A stretch of 64,000 bases of DNA, taken from an uncultured Lachnospiraceae bacterium (GTDB lineage Bacteria > Bacillota > Clostridia > Lachnospirales > Lachnospiraceae). Position 1 is the first letter of the stretch. The number at the start of each line of letters is the position of its first letter. This document shows positions 33,454 through 43,230 of the stretch, piece after piece. The translations under genes and the position numbers were made by a program. Below the pieces are notes generated by a model that worked only from the letters and a program-made list of their open reading frames with translations, made no database searches and had not been told where the DNA came from. The stretch is from contig CAJTPS010000003.1 in the NCBI GenBank assembly GCA_910578555.1, positions 124,001 to 188,000 on the forward strand. Direction: 5' to 3'.

Positions 33454-36150
33454 GTGAGCAAAGAGTTAGCCAAAACCTATGACCCCAAGGGTATAGAGGA
33501 CAGACTGTATCAGAAATGGATGGACAAGAAATATTTCCACGCAGAGGTGGATGAGACGAAGAAACCTTTCACCATCGTGATTCCGCCGCCGAACATCACG
33601 GGGCAGCTTCACATGGGACATGCCCTCGACAATACCATGCAGGATATCCTCATTCGTTATAAAAGGATGCAGGGCTATAACGCCCTCTGGCAGCCGGGTA
33701 CGGATCATGCGTCCATCGCCACGGAGGTGCGGATCATTGAGAAGCTGAAAGAGGAAGGCATTTCCAAAGAAGATCTGGGGCGCGAGGGTTTCTTAAAACG
33801 TGCATGGGAGTGGAAAGACGAGTACGGCGGACGTATCATCGGCCAGCTCAAGAAACTAGGTTCTTCCTGTGATTGGGACAGGGAGCGGTTTACCATGGAC
33901 GAGGGCTGCAACAGGGCGGTTACGGAAGTGTTCTGTAAAATGCACGAGAAAGGCTGGATCTACAAGGGCAGCAGGATCATTAACTGGTGTCCGGTGTGTA
34001 ACACGTCCATATCCGACGCGGAGGTGGAGTATGAGGAGCAGGCAGGTCATTTCTGGCATATTAAGTATCCGCTTGTGGATGAGAACGGTCAGCCCAGCAG
34101 GACAGAGTTTCTGGAATTTGCAACCACCCGTCCGGAGACAATGCTCGGCGATACGGCAGTGGCGGTAAACCCCAATGACGAGAGATATACTTATTTAAAA
34201 GGAAGACAGGTATGGCTGCCGATCGTGAACAAGCCGATTCCGGTTGTGGAGGACGAGTATGTTGACATGGAGTTTGGCACAGGTGTCGTTAAGATCACGC
34301 CGGCGCATGACCCCAACGACTTCGAGGTGGGCAGGCGGCATAATCTGCCCGAAGTCAATATTATGAATGACGATGCCACCATCAATGCGAACGGCGGCAA
34401 ATATGAAGGACTGGACCGTTATGAGGCCAGAAAGCAGATCGTAAAGGAACTGGAAGCGGAAGGGCTTCTGGTTAAGATCGAGGATTATTCTCATAATGTA
34501 GGAACCCATGACCGCTGTAAGACGACCATCGAGCCGATGATCAAGAAACAGTGGTTCGTGAAGATGGATGAACTGATCAAGCCCGCGGTGGAGGCTGTGA
34601 AGAAGGGCGAAATCAAGCTGATTCCGGAGCGCATGGACAAGACGTACTATAACTGGACGGACAACATCCGCGACTGGTGTATCAGCCGTCAGTTGTGGTG
34701 GGGACACAGGATTCCGGCATACTATTGCGATGAGTGCGGCGAGGTGGTGGTTGCCGGGGCTGCGCCCGCGGTATGTCCGAAGTGCGGCAGCACACATTTC
34801 ACGCAGGACCCGGATACGTTAGATACATGGTTTTCCTCCGCGCTGTGGCCGTTTTCCACGCTTGGATGGCCGGAAATGACGGAAGACCTGAAGTATTTCT
34901 ATCCCACGGACGTGCTTGTGACGGGGTATGATATTATCTTTTTCTGGGTTATCCGCATGATCTTCTCCGGTTATGAACAGATGGGGGAGAAGCCGTTCCA
35001 TACCGTATTGTTCCACGGACTGGTACGGGATTCCCAGGGGCGCAAGATGAGCAAGTCTCTGGGCAACGGGATCGACCCCCTGGAGATCATCGAGAAGTAC
35101 GGCGCGGACGCGCTGCGGCTGACACTGATTACGGGCAATGCGCCGGGTAACGATATGCGCTTCTACTATGAGAGGGTGGAAGCAAGCAGGAATTTTGCAA
35201 ACAAAGTGTGGAATGCTTCCAGATTCATCATGATGAATATGGAGCAGGCGGAGGAAAAGACAGGCAACCGCGGCTGGGAAGTATCATATGATGAAATCAG
35301 AAAGGATCTGGAACCGGCTGACAAGTGGATCATATCGAAGCTGAATACGCTGATTCAGGATGTGACGGACAATATCGATCATTATGAGCTTGGCATCGCG
35401 GTACAGAAGGTATATGATTTCATCTGGGATGAATTCTGCGACTGGTATATCGAGATGGTAAAACCCCGTTTATATCAGAAGGATACGGACGGACAGGGGA
35501 GCAATAACGCGGCGCTGTGGACGCTGAAAAACGTTCTGATCGACGCGCTGAAGCTGCTGCACCCGTATATGCCTTTTATCACGGAAGAAATCTTCTGTAC
35601 GATCCAGAGCGAGGAAGAGTCCGTTATGATTTCGAAATGGCCGGCTTTTTCACAGGACAGAGATTATAAAGAGGAAGAAAAAGCGATCGAACTGATCAAA
35701 GAGGCGGTTCGCGGCATCCGTAATATACGTACCCAGATGAATGTGGCGCCCGGCAGGAAAGCGGCCGTATTCGTTGTCAGTGACGGTGCGGACGTGCGGA
35801 AGATCTTTGAGGAAGGCAGTCTGTTCTTTGCCTCTCTTGCAGGCGCTTCCGAGGTGACGGTGCAGGCTGACAGGAACGGCATCGCCGACGATGCGGTATC
35901 GGTAGTGATTCCGGGGGCAACGGTATACATTCCGTTTGCGGAACTGGTGGATATCGCCCAGGAGATCGAGCGTCTGCGGAAAGAGGAAAAGCGCTTAAAC
36001 GGCGAGCTTGCCAGAGTAAACGGTATGCTGGGCAATGAGAAGTTCATGTCAAGGGCGCCGGAAAGTAAGGTGGCGGAAGAGCGTGCGAAACTGGAAAAGT
36101 ATACGCAGATGCTGGCGCAGGTGCAGGAGAGGCTTACACAGCTGCTGTAG
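33454..36150 (+). CDS. valS: Valyl-tRNA synthetase
   Basis: 898 residues from a GTG with AAAGGAGA eight bases upstream. HIGH motif HMGH (53-56), KMSKS at 531-535, a zinc-ribbon-like CDECG/CPKCG pair near 430-450, the editing domain between, anticodon-binding domain and C-terminal coiled coil (IEQERLRKEEK region). It charges tRNA-Val. Its size and order fit bacterial ValRS. It is controlled by the T-box leader. Confidence 0.98.
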   Translation: MSKELAKTYDPKGIEDRLYQKWMDKKYFHAEVDETKKPFTIVIPPPNITGQLHMGHALDNTMQDILIRYKRMQGYNALWQPGTDHASIATEVRIIEKLKEEGISKEDLGREGFLKRAWEWKDEYGGRIIGQLKKLGSSCDWDRERFTMDEGCNRAVTEVFCKMHEKGWIYKGSRIINWCPVCNTSISDAEVEYEEQAGHFWHIKYPLVDENGQPSRTEFLEFATTRPETMLGDTAVAVNPNDERYTYLKGRQVWLPIVNKPIPVVEDEYVDMEFGTGVVKITPAHDPNDFEVGRRHNLPEVNIMNDDATINANGGKYEGLDRYEARKQIVKELEAEGLLVKIEDYSHNVGTHDRCKTTIEPMIKKQWFVKMDELIKPAVEAVKKGEIKLIPERMDKTYYNWTDNIRDWCISRQLWWGHRIPAYYCDECGEVVVAGAAPAVCPKCGSTHFTQDPDTLDTWFSSALWPFSTLGWPEMTEDLKYFYPTDVLVTGYDIIFFWVIRMIFSGYEQMGEKPFHTVLFHGLVRDSQGRKMSKSLGNGIDPLEIIEKYGADALRLTLITGNAPGNDMRFYYERVEASRNFANKVWNASRFIMMNMEQAEEKTGNRGWEVSYDEIRKDLEPADKWIISKLNTLIQDVTDNIDHYELGIAVQKVYDFIWDEFCDWYIEMVKPRLYQKDTDGQGSNNAALWTLKNVLIDALKLLHPYMPFITEEIFCTIQSEEESVMISKWPAFSQDRDYKEEEKAIELIKEAVRGIRNIRTQMNVAPGRKAAVFVVSDGADVRKIFEEGSLFFASLAGASEVTVQADRNGIADDAVSVVIPGATVYIPFAELVDIAQEIERLRKEEKRLNGELARVNGMLGNEKFMSRAPESKVAEERAKLEKYTQMLAQVQERLTQLL

Positions 36151-36266
36151 GGAGTCCTGAACAGAAATGTGAGAACTTATAAAAATCATACTCTTTTTGT
36201 CTTTAGGGACTGGTAAAGTGCGCTAAGATAGTGTAAAGTAATAGTAGTATAGTTAAAAGTTTTTTT

Positions 36267-36315
36267 AAAATATCGTTTTCAGCGTTAAGTTTTATGTATG
36301 TGGAAACGATATTTT
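36267..36315. repeat. 12-bp perfect inverted repeat with 25-nt spacer
   Basis: AAAATATCGTTT (36267-36278) and AAACGATATTTT (36304-36315) lie between valS and the second FapA gene. It could be a weak terminator or a regulator site; the stem is AT-rich. Confidence 0.7.
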
Positions 36316-36389
36316 AATATGATGTGCAAAACAGAATATATAGGATGAAGTGTTAATATAATAAACCGCGGGAAAGTGAGGTGAGTCAC

Positions 36390-37919
36390 GTGAGCGGGGT
36401 CAAGTTTTCAGCGGAACAGATGGATAAACTGAAGAATGCCATGAACAGGGCGTCAATGCCGGGGACGTCATCGATATCGGTATCGGCTGAACAGTCTGTT
36501 TCGGATACGGCACAGAGTGACGGATGGAATCCGCATGGTACGAATCTTGCGAAGGGTACTTATTTGCGGATTGAGGAAGATGAAATGACGGCGTGGCTCT
36601 ATCTGGCACCCCCTGATCACGGGCAGATCTATACGAAGGGTGAACTTATGACCTATCTGGAGAAAAGCGGTGTGGTCAAAGGGTACCACAGTTCCAATCT
36701 GTCTGCTATGATTAAGAAGCAGGTATACGACAGGGAAATACTGGTTGCAAAGGGTGCGGAGATCATACCGGGGCAGGACGGGTATTTTGAATATCTGTTT
36801 TCGCCGGAGGAATACGGCGTGCCTAAGATCAGAGAAGACGGTTCCGTGGATTACACGAATATGAGCGCGCTTCAGAATGTGCGCAAGGGCGACAAAGTCG
36901 CGATTTATCATTATGCGGTGCAGGGAACAGACGGATACACAGTATGCGGTACGGAGATGAAAGTGACGCCGGCCAGAGATCTGCCTCCTATGCGCGGCAA
37001 GGGGATTCTGCGGGAAAATAATATATATTATGCCCAGTCTGACGGCAAGATCGAGGTCAAGGACGGCAAGGTGGATATCCAGAATGTCCATGAGATCATG
37101 GGTGACGTGAATATGATCATCGGTAAGATAGAGTTTTTCGGTGATGTGATTATTAACGGTAACGTGGAGAGCGGTGTGACGATCCGGGCCGGACGTAATA
37201 TCGAGATTCATGGCACTACCGGAGCCGCAACGCTTTTTGCGGGCGGTGACGTGGTCTTAAGCCGGGGGATTCAGGGCGGCGGTAAGATATCCGCCAGAGG
37301 CAGTGTTTTTGCGGATTTCATAGAGAATACAACGGTGGAGGCCGGTGGTATGGTTCAGTCCAATACGATTCTGAACGCACAGATATCGGCGAAAAATAAA
37401 GTGATCACTACGGGCAAAAAAGGCTGTATCATAGGCGGATATGTACATGGCCTGAAAGGAATCGAGGCGATGGCTGCAGGCAGTGATGTGGAAGTCAAGA
37501 CGATACTGCACTGTGGATATGAGGCTGCGGCTTATGAGAAGCTGCTGGATGTGAGACGAAGAGAGAACGAGACGAAGGATAAATTGTCTGAACTGGTAGA
37601 GACTATGACGGAGGCACTGCGTGAGAAGCGTATGCGCGGTTCCAGCACGGCCGCCAGTACGGAGGCGAAGCTGTCCGAATGGAATCTGCTCAAAGACCAG
37701 TATTTCGAGGAACTGGATAAGATCGGCAGGGACCGGGAGACTCTGGAGGAGACCATGGAAGAGAGCCGGGGCGCCTATATTAAGGTTGACGGTCATATTT
37801 ACCGCAATGTGATCATCAGTATCAATGCGGAACAGATGGTGCTGGACCGGAATACTTCTTTCATGAAATACAGTGCGGACAGAGGAATCATAGAGGGCGT
37901 GGTGATCGTTCATCATTAG
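36390..37919 (+). CDS. DUF342/FapA-family protein
   Basis: 509 residues from GTG 36390 with AGGTGA upstream; GTG 36381 is an alternative. After a short variable N-terminus comes the FapA region (about 50-400) with regularly spaced glycine-rich strands (GDVIINGNVESGVTIRAGRN, FAGGDVVLSRGIQGGGKI), then a coiled coil (about 395-460) and a short beta C-terminus. It lacks the 26-residue repeats of its paralogue at 2800. It is followed by folC after about 50 bp. Function is unknown; FapA is implicated in polar/flagellar processes in other bacteria. Confidence 0.82.
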   Translation: MSGVKFSAEQMDKLKNAMNRASMPGTSSISVSAEQSVSDTAQSDGWNPHGTNLAKGTYLRIEEDEMTAWLYLAPPDHGQIYTKGELMTYLEKSGVVKGYHSSNLSAMIKKQVYDREILVAKGAEIIPGQDGYFEYLFSPEEYGVPKIREDGSVDYTNMSALQNVRKGDKVAIYHYAVQGTDGYTVCGTEMKVTPARDLPPMRGKGILRENNIYYAQSDGKIEVKDGKVDIQNVHEIMGDVNMIIGKIEFFGDVIINGNVESGVTIRAGRNIEIHGTTGAATLFAGGDVVLSRGIQGGGKISARGSVFADFIENTTVEAGGMVQSNTILNAQISAKNKVITTGKKGCIIGGYVHGLKGIEAMAAGSDVEVKTILHCGYEAAAYEKLLDVRRRENETKDKLSELVETMTEALREKRMRGSSTAASTEAKLSEWNLLKDQYFEELDKIGRDRETLEETMEESRGAYIKVDGHIYRNVIISINAEQMVLDRNTSFMKYSADRGIIEGVVIVHH

Positions 37920-37970
37920 CGGTGAGTAATCTGCAGGCATGAGGGCGGCATAGCAGGAAGCTGGAATAAT

Positions 37971-39290
37971 ATGATGAAACAAATAAATACTTACCGGGAG
38001 GCTGAGGCGTATATCAGTGATATTCCGAGGTTTACCGGGAAAAACAGCATGGAGGATACCCGCAGATTTCTGGAGCATATGGGGAATCCGACGCAGAACT
38101 GTAAGATAATTCACATAGCAGGCACAAACGGAAAAGGTTCCGTTTGTGCTTATTTGTGTTCGGTGTTAAGAGAAGCGGGAATCAGTAACGGCATGTTCAC
38201 ATCTCCGCATTTGGTAACGATGCGGGAGCGGTTTACACTGGATGGCAGAATCATGGACGAGCAGGAGTTTATGGCGGCTTTCAGGAAGGTGGCAGAGAAG
38301 CTGTCCGATCTGCCGCCGGAGCTTGCCGCTAAGGCCTATCACCCCAGCTTCTTTGAGTTTCTGTTCTTTATGGCGATGTCGTTCTTCGGGGAGGCGGGCG
38401 TGGAGTACCTGGTGCTGGAGACAGGGCTGGGCGGCAGGCTGGACGCAACGAATGCAGTACAGGATAAGGCGCTGTGCGTCATTACGCAGATCGGATACGA
38501 TCATACGGAACATCTGGGAGAAACGTTATGGCAGATTGCCGGAGAAAAGGCGGGAATCATGCGCTGCGGTGTACCGGTCGTATATCCTGACAGACAGGAG
38601 GATGTGACAAAGCAAATGGAAGAACACGCGCGGTTTGTCGGCGCGAAGACGGTACCTTTGGCGATGCAGGCGATAAAAGAAATTAAGATTCATCATAAAA
38701 CAATTGATTTTTCTCTCCATTTAAACTATTATGGTTATATTGGTTTTACTGTGTCCACCGCAGCTGTCTATCAGGTTGAAAATGCTGCGCTGGCTCTGAA
38801 AGCGTTGGAGCAGCTTAGGGATGACCGGATTACGGTGCCTGTGATGCAGGCGGGAATCCATGGCATGGTCTGGGAGGGCAGAATGGAGGAGATCCTGCCG
38901 GCCGTATTTCTGGACGGCGCTCACAACATAGACGGAATCCGGGCTTTGCTGGATACGGTGAGATCACAACCCTGTCACGGAAGACGCAGGCTGCTTTTTT
39001 CTATGGTGAAGGACAAGCAGTATGAAAGTGTGATCAGAGAAATCGCGCTGTCGGGGTTGTTTGACGAGATCGGTCTGGCGGCGCTGAATGGTGAGCGTGC
39101 CCTGCCGCTTCATGTGTTGGAAGATTCCTACGGGCAGTATACCGGATTGCATTGCAAGGCTTACGAAGATTTAGAGACGGCATTCGGCAGTCTGGCACTT
39201 AATAAAGAGGAAGAGGATATCGTGTATATTGCCGGTTCGTTATATTTGGCGGGCGAGATCAAAGCCCTTTTGCTGAAGCAAGTAGATTGA
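37971..39290 (+). CDS. folC: Folylpolyglutamate synthase / dihydrofolate synthase
   Basis: 439 residues, ATG preceded by AGGAAG. The Mur-ligase-type P-loop GTNGKGSVCAYL, TSPHLVTMRERF, ETGLGGRLDATN, QIGYDHTEHLG and FLDGAHNIDGI are all typical. It adds glutamate to folates, keeping them in the cell, and may make dihydrofolate from dihydropteroate. Confidence 0.95.
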   Translation: MMKQINTYREAEAYISDIPRFTGKNSMEDTRRFLEHMGNPTQNCKIIHIAGTNGKGSVCAYLCSVLREAGISNGMFTSPHLVTMRERFTLDGRIMDEQEFMAAFRKVAEKLSDLPPELAAKAYHPSFFEFLFFMAMSFFGEAGVEYLVLETGLGGRLDATNAVQDKALCVITQIGYDHTEHLGETLWQIAGEKAGIMRCGVPVVYPDRQEDVTKQMEEHARFVGAKTVPLAMQAIKEIKIHHKTIDFSLHLNYYGYIGFTVSTAAVYQVENAALALKALEQLRDDRITVPVMQAGIHGMVWEGRMEEILPAVFLDGAHNIDGIRALLDTVRSQPCHGRRRLLFSMVKDKQYESVIREIALSGLFDEIGLAALNGERALPLHVLEDSYGQYTGLHCKAYEDLETAFGSLALNKEEEDIVYIAGSLYLAGEIKALLLKQVD

Positions 39291-39324
39291 AAATGCAGGC
39301 TGAGAGAAAGGCATAGGCATTCGT

Positions 39325-39477
39325 ATGATTAATTTTGAGGAAGAGTTAAAGAAATTCCATCCCAGCTTAGAGGTTGAGGACGCGGAAGAAGCGATATATA
39401 ATCAGGATTTGACGGATATGGCGGATCTGATGGTGAAGGTTGTAAAAGAATCGAAGAAAATGGGCGTTACAGAATAG
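39325..39477 (+). CDS. 50-residue acidic protein between folC and the TPR gene
   Basis: An open frame of 51 codons starting at ATG 39325 (GAGAAAGGC about 15 bases upstream) and ending with TAG 39475-39477. It begins MINFEEELKKFHPSLEVEDA and is predicted helical and acidic. It lies 34 bp after folC and 13 bp before the next start, so it is probably co-transcribed. No family is named; the tight spacing and codon use support a real gene. Confidence 0.65.
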   Translation: MINFEEELKKFHPSLEVEDAEEAIYNQDLTDMADLMVKVVKESKKMGVTE

Positions 39478-39490
39478 AGGATTGGCATAG

Positions 39491-40909
39491 ATGATTTGTT
39501 ATCAGTGTGGATGTAATCTGTCCGAGCACGACTTTTGCACGAGTTGTGGTGCCGATGTAGCCCTGTATAAGAAGATTATATATATATCCAACCGGTTCTA
39601 TAATGAGGGGTTGGAGCGGGCAAATGTCAGGGATCTGACAGGTGCGATTACGAGTTTGAGACAGAGTTTAAAGTTTAATAAAAATAACGTGGAAGCGCGC
39701 AATCTGCTCGGTCTTGTATATTTTGAGACGGGTGAAGTCGTGGCGGCGCTCAGTGAGTGGGTTATCAGTAAGAACCTGCGTCCGAAGAAGAATATAGCAG
39801 ATGATTATATTGATATGATCCAGACGAATCAGAACCGTCTGGATACCATCAATCAGACAATCAAGAAATATAATCAGGCACTTACCTATTGTAATCAGGA
39901 AAGTCTGGATCTGGCTGTGATACAGCTTAAGAAGGTATTATCATTAAATCCCAGATTTATCAGGGCGCATCAGCTTCTTGCTCTTTTGTATATCAACAGT
40001 GAAGAGTGGGAGAAAGCGAAGAGAGAATTGACGAAGTGTCTGGAGATTGACACGAATAATATCGCAACACTGCGTTATCTGAAAGAAGTGGACGAGATGC
40101 TTATGCCGGAGGAAGGCGTCAAGAATCCTCCGAAGAAAAAGCATAAATCAGATGACATTATCAAATATCAGAGCGGAAATGAGACGATCATCCAGCCCGT
40201 AAATGTGAAGGAGGGCAGGGGGGTCACATCGTTATTAAATCTCGGAATCGGAATTATTATCGGCGTTGCGATTGCGGTGTTTTTGATTCTGCCGGCCAGG
40301 ATACAGACGGCCAAGGCCGGGATTGACGAGAATCTGCGCAAGGTGAGCGAACAGTTGGACGCGAAGACGGCCACCATAGACGAGCAGCGGCAGCAGATCG
40401 AAGAACTGACCGAACAAAATAATAATCTGGAGCAGGATCTGCAGGCATATCTTGGAACAGACGGTACCTTACAGTCGGTAGACAGTCTGATGAAGGCGGC
40501 GGGGGCGTATCTGACCAATCCGGAAGAGGTTACGGCAGTGGCGGATTATCTGGAGGAGATCGAGGCGGAAGACCCTGACGGTGAGACGAGTAATTCCGAG
40601 GCGTTTGAAAGCCTCTACAATACGCTGCTGGCACTGGTGGGACCGGATATTGCAAAGGCGTATTATGATGATGGATATGAAGCGTACAGACAGGAGAATT
40701 ACGCGGATGCGATCCCGAATCTCGAGAAGGCATTCAAGTATGACGCAACCAACGGAGAGGCGCTTTACAATCTTGCCAATGCATATTACCGCATAGGCGA
40801 GGAAGAGAAAGCCAGAGCGACTTATTTACAGATTATACAGCTGTTCCCGGGCACCGAGAAAGCGAGCAAATCCGAAGCATTCTTAGAAGAGATGGGCAGT
40901 GAGGACTAG
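39491..40909 (+). CDS. Zinc-ribbon / TPR membrane protein
   Basis: 472 residues. The N-terminus is a zinc ribbon (CYQCGCN, CTSCGAD); TPR-like helices fill about 30-205; one membrane helix is at about 250-270 (LGIGIIIGVAIAVFLILP); a coiled coil (280-325) follows; and two TPR units near the C-terminus (about 400-465, YEAYRQENYADAIPNLEKAF) end outside the membrane. It probably scaffolds protein complexes at the envelope. No enzyme domain is visible. Confidence 0.8.
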   Translation: MICYQCGCNLSEHDFCTSCGADVALYKKIIYISNRFYNEGLERANVRDLTGAITSLRQSLKFNKNNVEARNLLGLVYFETGEVVAALSEWVISKNLRPKKNIADDYIDMIQTNQNRLDTINQTIKKYNQALTYCNQESLDLAVIQLKKVLSLNPRFIRAHQLLALLYINSEEWEKAKRELTKCLEIDTNNIATLRYLKEVDEMLMPEEGVKNPPKKKHKSDDIIKYQSGNETIIQPVNVKEGRGVTSLLNLGIGIIIGVAIAVFLILPARIQTAKAGIDENLRKVSEQLDAKTATIDEQRQQIEELTEQNNNLEQDLQAYLGTDGTLQSVDSLMKAAGAYLTNPEEVTAVADYLEEIEAEDPDGETSNSEAFESLYNTLLALVGPDIAKAYYDDGYEAYRQENYADAIPNLEKAFKYDATNGEALYNLANAYYRIGEEEKARATYLQIIQLFPGTEKASKSEAFLEEMGSED

Positions 40910-41000
40910 AAGCTGCCGGCCGGGTGATGAAGATGACGGCGTGATCTGCAGGATTGCTGTGAAACGATAACAGAGATAAAAGTAATAAAGACACGAAAGA

Positions 41001-41030
41001 GAAAGGACATGGCAAATGCCATGTCCTTTC
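41001..41030. terminator. Strong hairpin after the TPR gene
   Basis: GAAAGGACATGGC pairs perfectly with GCCATGTCCTTTC around a 4-nt loop. No T-run follows, so it may be a terminator for the opposite strand or an RNA-stability element. Confidence 0.55.
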
Positions 41031-41065
41031 GGCGTGCATAAGGTAAAAAAGAATCAGGAAGGTTC

Positions 41066-41110
41066 CGAGTTTGCGAAGCAAATCTCGCGATTGAGCGCCA
41101 GCGCTCAATC
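41066..41110. repeat. Two adjacent dispersed-type hairpins upstream of spoIIAA
   Basis: CGAG-TTTGC-GAA-GCAAA-T-CTCG (41066-41087) belongs to the same hairpin class as the copies near 27.36 and 58.5-58.8 kb. GATTGAGCGC-CA-GCGCTCAATC (41089-41110) follows directly. Both sit just before the spoIIAA ribosome site. Confidence 0.7.
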
Positions 41111-41131
41111 CAGGAAAGGAGTTTACATAAT

Positions 41132-41446
41132 ATGGAGGATTTTAAAATCATTGACAATTACCTGATGATAAGGCTTCCGGATGAGGTGGATCACCACATA
41201 TCGGTTGACATAAGTGCAAAAGCGGATCGATATATTCTGTCGAAGAAAGTAGGAAATGTGGTGTTTGATTTTGAGCGGACAACCTTTATGGACAGTTCCG
41301 GGATCGGGATCATTCTGGGCAGGTATAAGAAGATTTCCTGCTTCGGCGGCAAAGTATATGCGATCAATGCCAACAACAGGATACGCAGGATATTACTGCT
41401 GTCCGGATTGCAGAATATTGTGGAAATCATGGAAAACAAGATGTAA
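41132..41446 (+). CDS. spoIIAA: Anti-sigma F factor antagonist SpoIIAA
   Basis: 104 residues, ATG preceded by AGGAAAGGAG. A complete STAS domain with the phosphorylatable serine in FMDSSGIGIILGRYK. Unphosphorylated SpoIIAA releases sigma F from SpoIIAB in the forespore (established). First gene of spoIIAA-spoIIAB-sigF. Confidence 0.95.
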   Translation: MEDFKIIDNYLMIRLPDEVDHHISVDISAKADRYILSKKVGNVVFDFERTTFMDSSGIGIILGRYKKISCFGGKVYAINANNRIRRILLLSGLQNIVEIMENKM

Positions 41447-41497
41447 AGCGGACATTTTCCGCAGTGGCGGAAGCAGGCGGTAGAAGGAGGTTAAGAT

Positions 41498-42025
41498 ATG
41501 TCCGGGAGAGCGCCGGAGATCGTAAAGGAGGACGAGATGATAGAGATAATTGAGAAGAGGAACACGGATAAGATGACAAATGAGATGCGGATTGAGTTCG
41601 CGGCAGTGTCGGACAACGAGGCGTTTGCGAGAATGGCTGTGGCGGCTTTTATCACGCCGCTGAATCCCACGCTGGAGGAGATGTCGGATGTGAAGACTGC
41701 CGTGTCCGAGGCGGTTACGAACGCAATTATACACGGTTATGAAAACAAGGGAAGTCTGGAGGACAGAATACATATGGGCTGTATCCTGCGGGGCGACGTG
41801 CTGGAGGTGGAGATCGTGGACAGAGGTGTCGGCATAGCAGATGTGGGAATGGCGATGGAGCCGCTGTATACTTCACGGCCGGATCTGGAGCGTTCGGGTA
41901 TGGGATTTGCCTTTATGGAGGCATTTATGGATAATCTGGAGGTTTGCTCCGATGTCGGATTCGGAACGTCGGTCAGGATGTATAAGAAGATCGGTATCAG
42001 TTCATGGATCAACAGCGAGGAATAG
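41498..42025 (+). CDS. spoIIAB: Anti-sigma F factor / serine kinase SpoIIAB
   Basis: Up to 175 residues. Two starts have strong ribosome sites: ATG 41498 (AGGAGG) and ATG 41537 (AAAGGAGG); family homology begins only at MTNEMRIEFAA (about residue 26), so the later start is quite possible. The GHKL kinase fold shows SEAVTNAIIHGYEN, DRGVGI and RSGMGFAFMEAFMD. It holds sigma F inactive and phosphorylates SpoIIAA. It sits between spoIIAA and sigF. Confidence 0.95.
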   Translation: MSGRAPEIVKEDEMIEIIEKRNTDKMTNEMRIEFAAVSDNEAFARMAVAAFITPLNPTLEEMSDVKTAVSEAVTNAIIHGYENKGSLEDRIHMGCILRGDVLEVEIVDRGVGIADVGMAMEPLYTSRPDLERSGMGFAFMEAFMDNLEVCSDVGFGTSVRMYKKIGISSWINSEE

Positions 42026-42028
42026 CCG

Positions 42029-42802
42029 ATGGAAGAGACTGCCACACTAATTGAAAGATCACAGGCAGGAGATAAAGCAGCAAGAGAGAGACTGATTGAG
42101 GAAAATCTGGGGCTGGTGCGTCATATCGTGAAGCGCTTTGCCGGACGCGGATATGATATGGAGGACTTGTTTCAGATCGGATGTATCGGTTTGATGAAGG
42201 CAATTGACAAATTTGACTTAAAATACGAAGTACGGTTTTCCACCTATGCAGTGCCTATGATACAAGGGGAGATCAAGCGGTTCTTAAGGGATGACGGGAT
42301 GGTTAAGGTAAGCCGGACACTGAAGGAAAACGGCTGGAAAGTGAAACAGGCGGCTGAGCGGCTGTCCCAGCAGCTGGGCCGGGATGCCAGTCTGCAGGAG
42401 CTGTCGGAGGCAACAGGGATCACAGCAGAAGATATCGTGCTGGCGATGGACGCCAATGTGGAGGTGGAGTCGATCTATAAATCTATCTACCAGTCCGACG
42501 GGAATGAGATCTATCTGGTTGATCAGGTCGTGGGCGGCAGCAATGGCATGAATTATAACGGTGTTGGGCGGACTGTGCTGAGCGGCAGCAGTCATGAAGA
42601 TACGGAGAAGGAGCGGATTCTGAATCATATGCTGCTGGAACAGCTCTTGGGAAAGCTTGACGACAGGGAGATGGAGCTGATTCGTATGCGTTATTTTCAG
42701 GATAAAACACAGGTGGAAGTGGCGAAGCATATGGGAATCAGCCAGGTTCAGGTGAGCCGTATGGAGAAACGCATTCTGTTGCAACTCAGAGAGGAAGTAT
42801 GA
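42029..42802 (+). CDS. sigF: RNA polymerase sigma-F factor (SpoIIAC)
   Basis: 257 residues; starts 3 bp after spoIIAB. Regions 2 (ENLGLVRHIVKRFAGRGYD, DLFQIGCIGLMKAIDKFD, YAVPMIQGEIKRFLRDDG), 3 and 4 (TQVEVAKHMGISQVQVSRME) are complete. It directs early forespore transcription in sporulation. Confidence 0.95.
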   Translation: MEETATLIERSQAGDKAARERLIEENLGLVRHIVKRFAGRGYDMEDLFQIGCIGLMKAIDKFDLKYEVRFSTYAVPMIQGEIKRFLRDDGMVKVSRTLKENGWKVKQAAERLSQQLGRDASLQELSEATGITAEDIVLAMDANVEVESIYKSIYQSDGNEIYLVDQVVGGSNGMNYNGVGRTVLSGSSHEDTEKERILNHMLLEQLLGKLDDREMELIRMRYFQDKTQVEVAKHMGISQVQVSRMEKRILLQLREEV

Positions 42803-43005
42803 TACTATAAAAAAGACAGAAAACAGGCACTGCAGTGACATAATGTTTACGAAAATGAATTGGTTTACATAAAGTAAGAAGAAAAAATCAAAGAAGTACA
42901 GGTTTATATAGCATATAAATGGAAAAAAATGAAAATATAGTTTACATAAAATTAGAAAAGAGTGGATGTTATAGTTAACATAATATACAAACAAGGAGAA
43001 AACAC

Positions 43006-43182
43006 ATGAACACATTTTATTATGAGGTAGTCAGTATAGACGGAGACTACGCGAATCTAAAACGGACAGATACGGAAAGCGATGAAATCAAGCTTGTGGC
43101 GAGAGCGCTGCTTCCGCCGGAAATCATGGAGGGCACCCGCCTGCGGTATGAATTGATGACGTACGAAATAATACCCGGGTAA
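43006..43182 (+). CDS. 58-residue DUF3006-like protein
   Basis: An open frame of 59 codons with CAAGGAGAAAACAC before the ATG. The product (VVSIDGDYANLKRTDTESDE, then ALLPPEIMEGTRLRYEL) follows the DUF3006 pattern: a small beta-barrel with a LLPxxxxEGxxL segment. It lies 203 bp after sigF. Function is unknown. The 200 bp before it are AT-rich and probably hold its promoter. Confidence 0.7.
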   Translation: MNTFYYEVVSIDGDYANLKRTDTESDEIKLVARALLPPEIMEGTRLRYELMTYEIIPG

Positions 43183-43230
43183 ACAACACGCAGCGGAAAT
43201 CGGGAGAAGCATACATAAGGAACAGGACAG

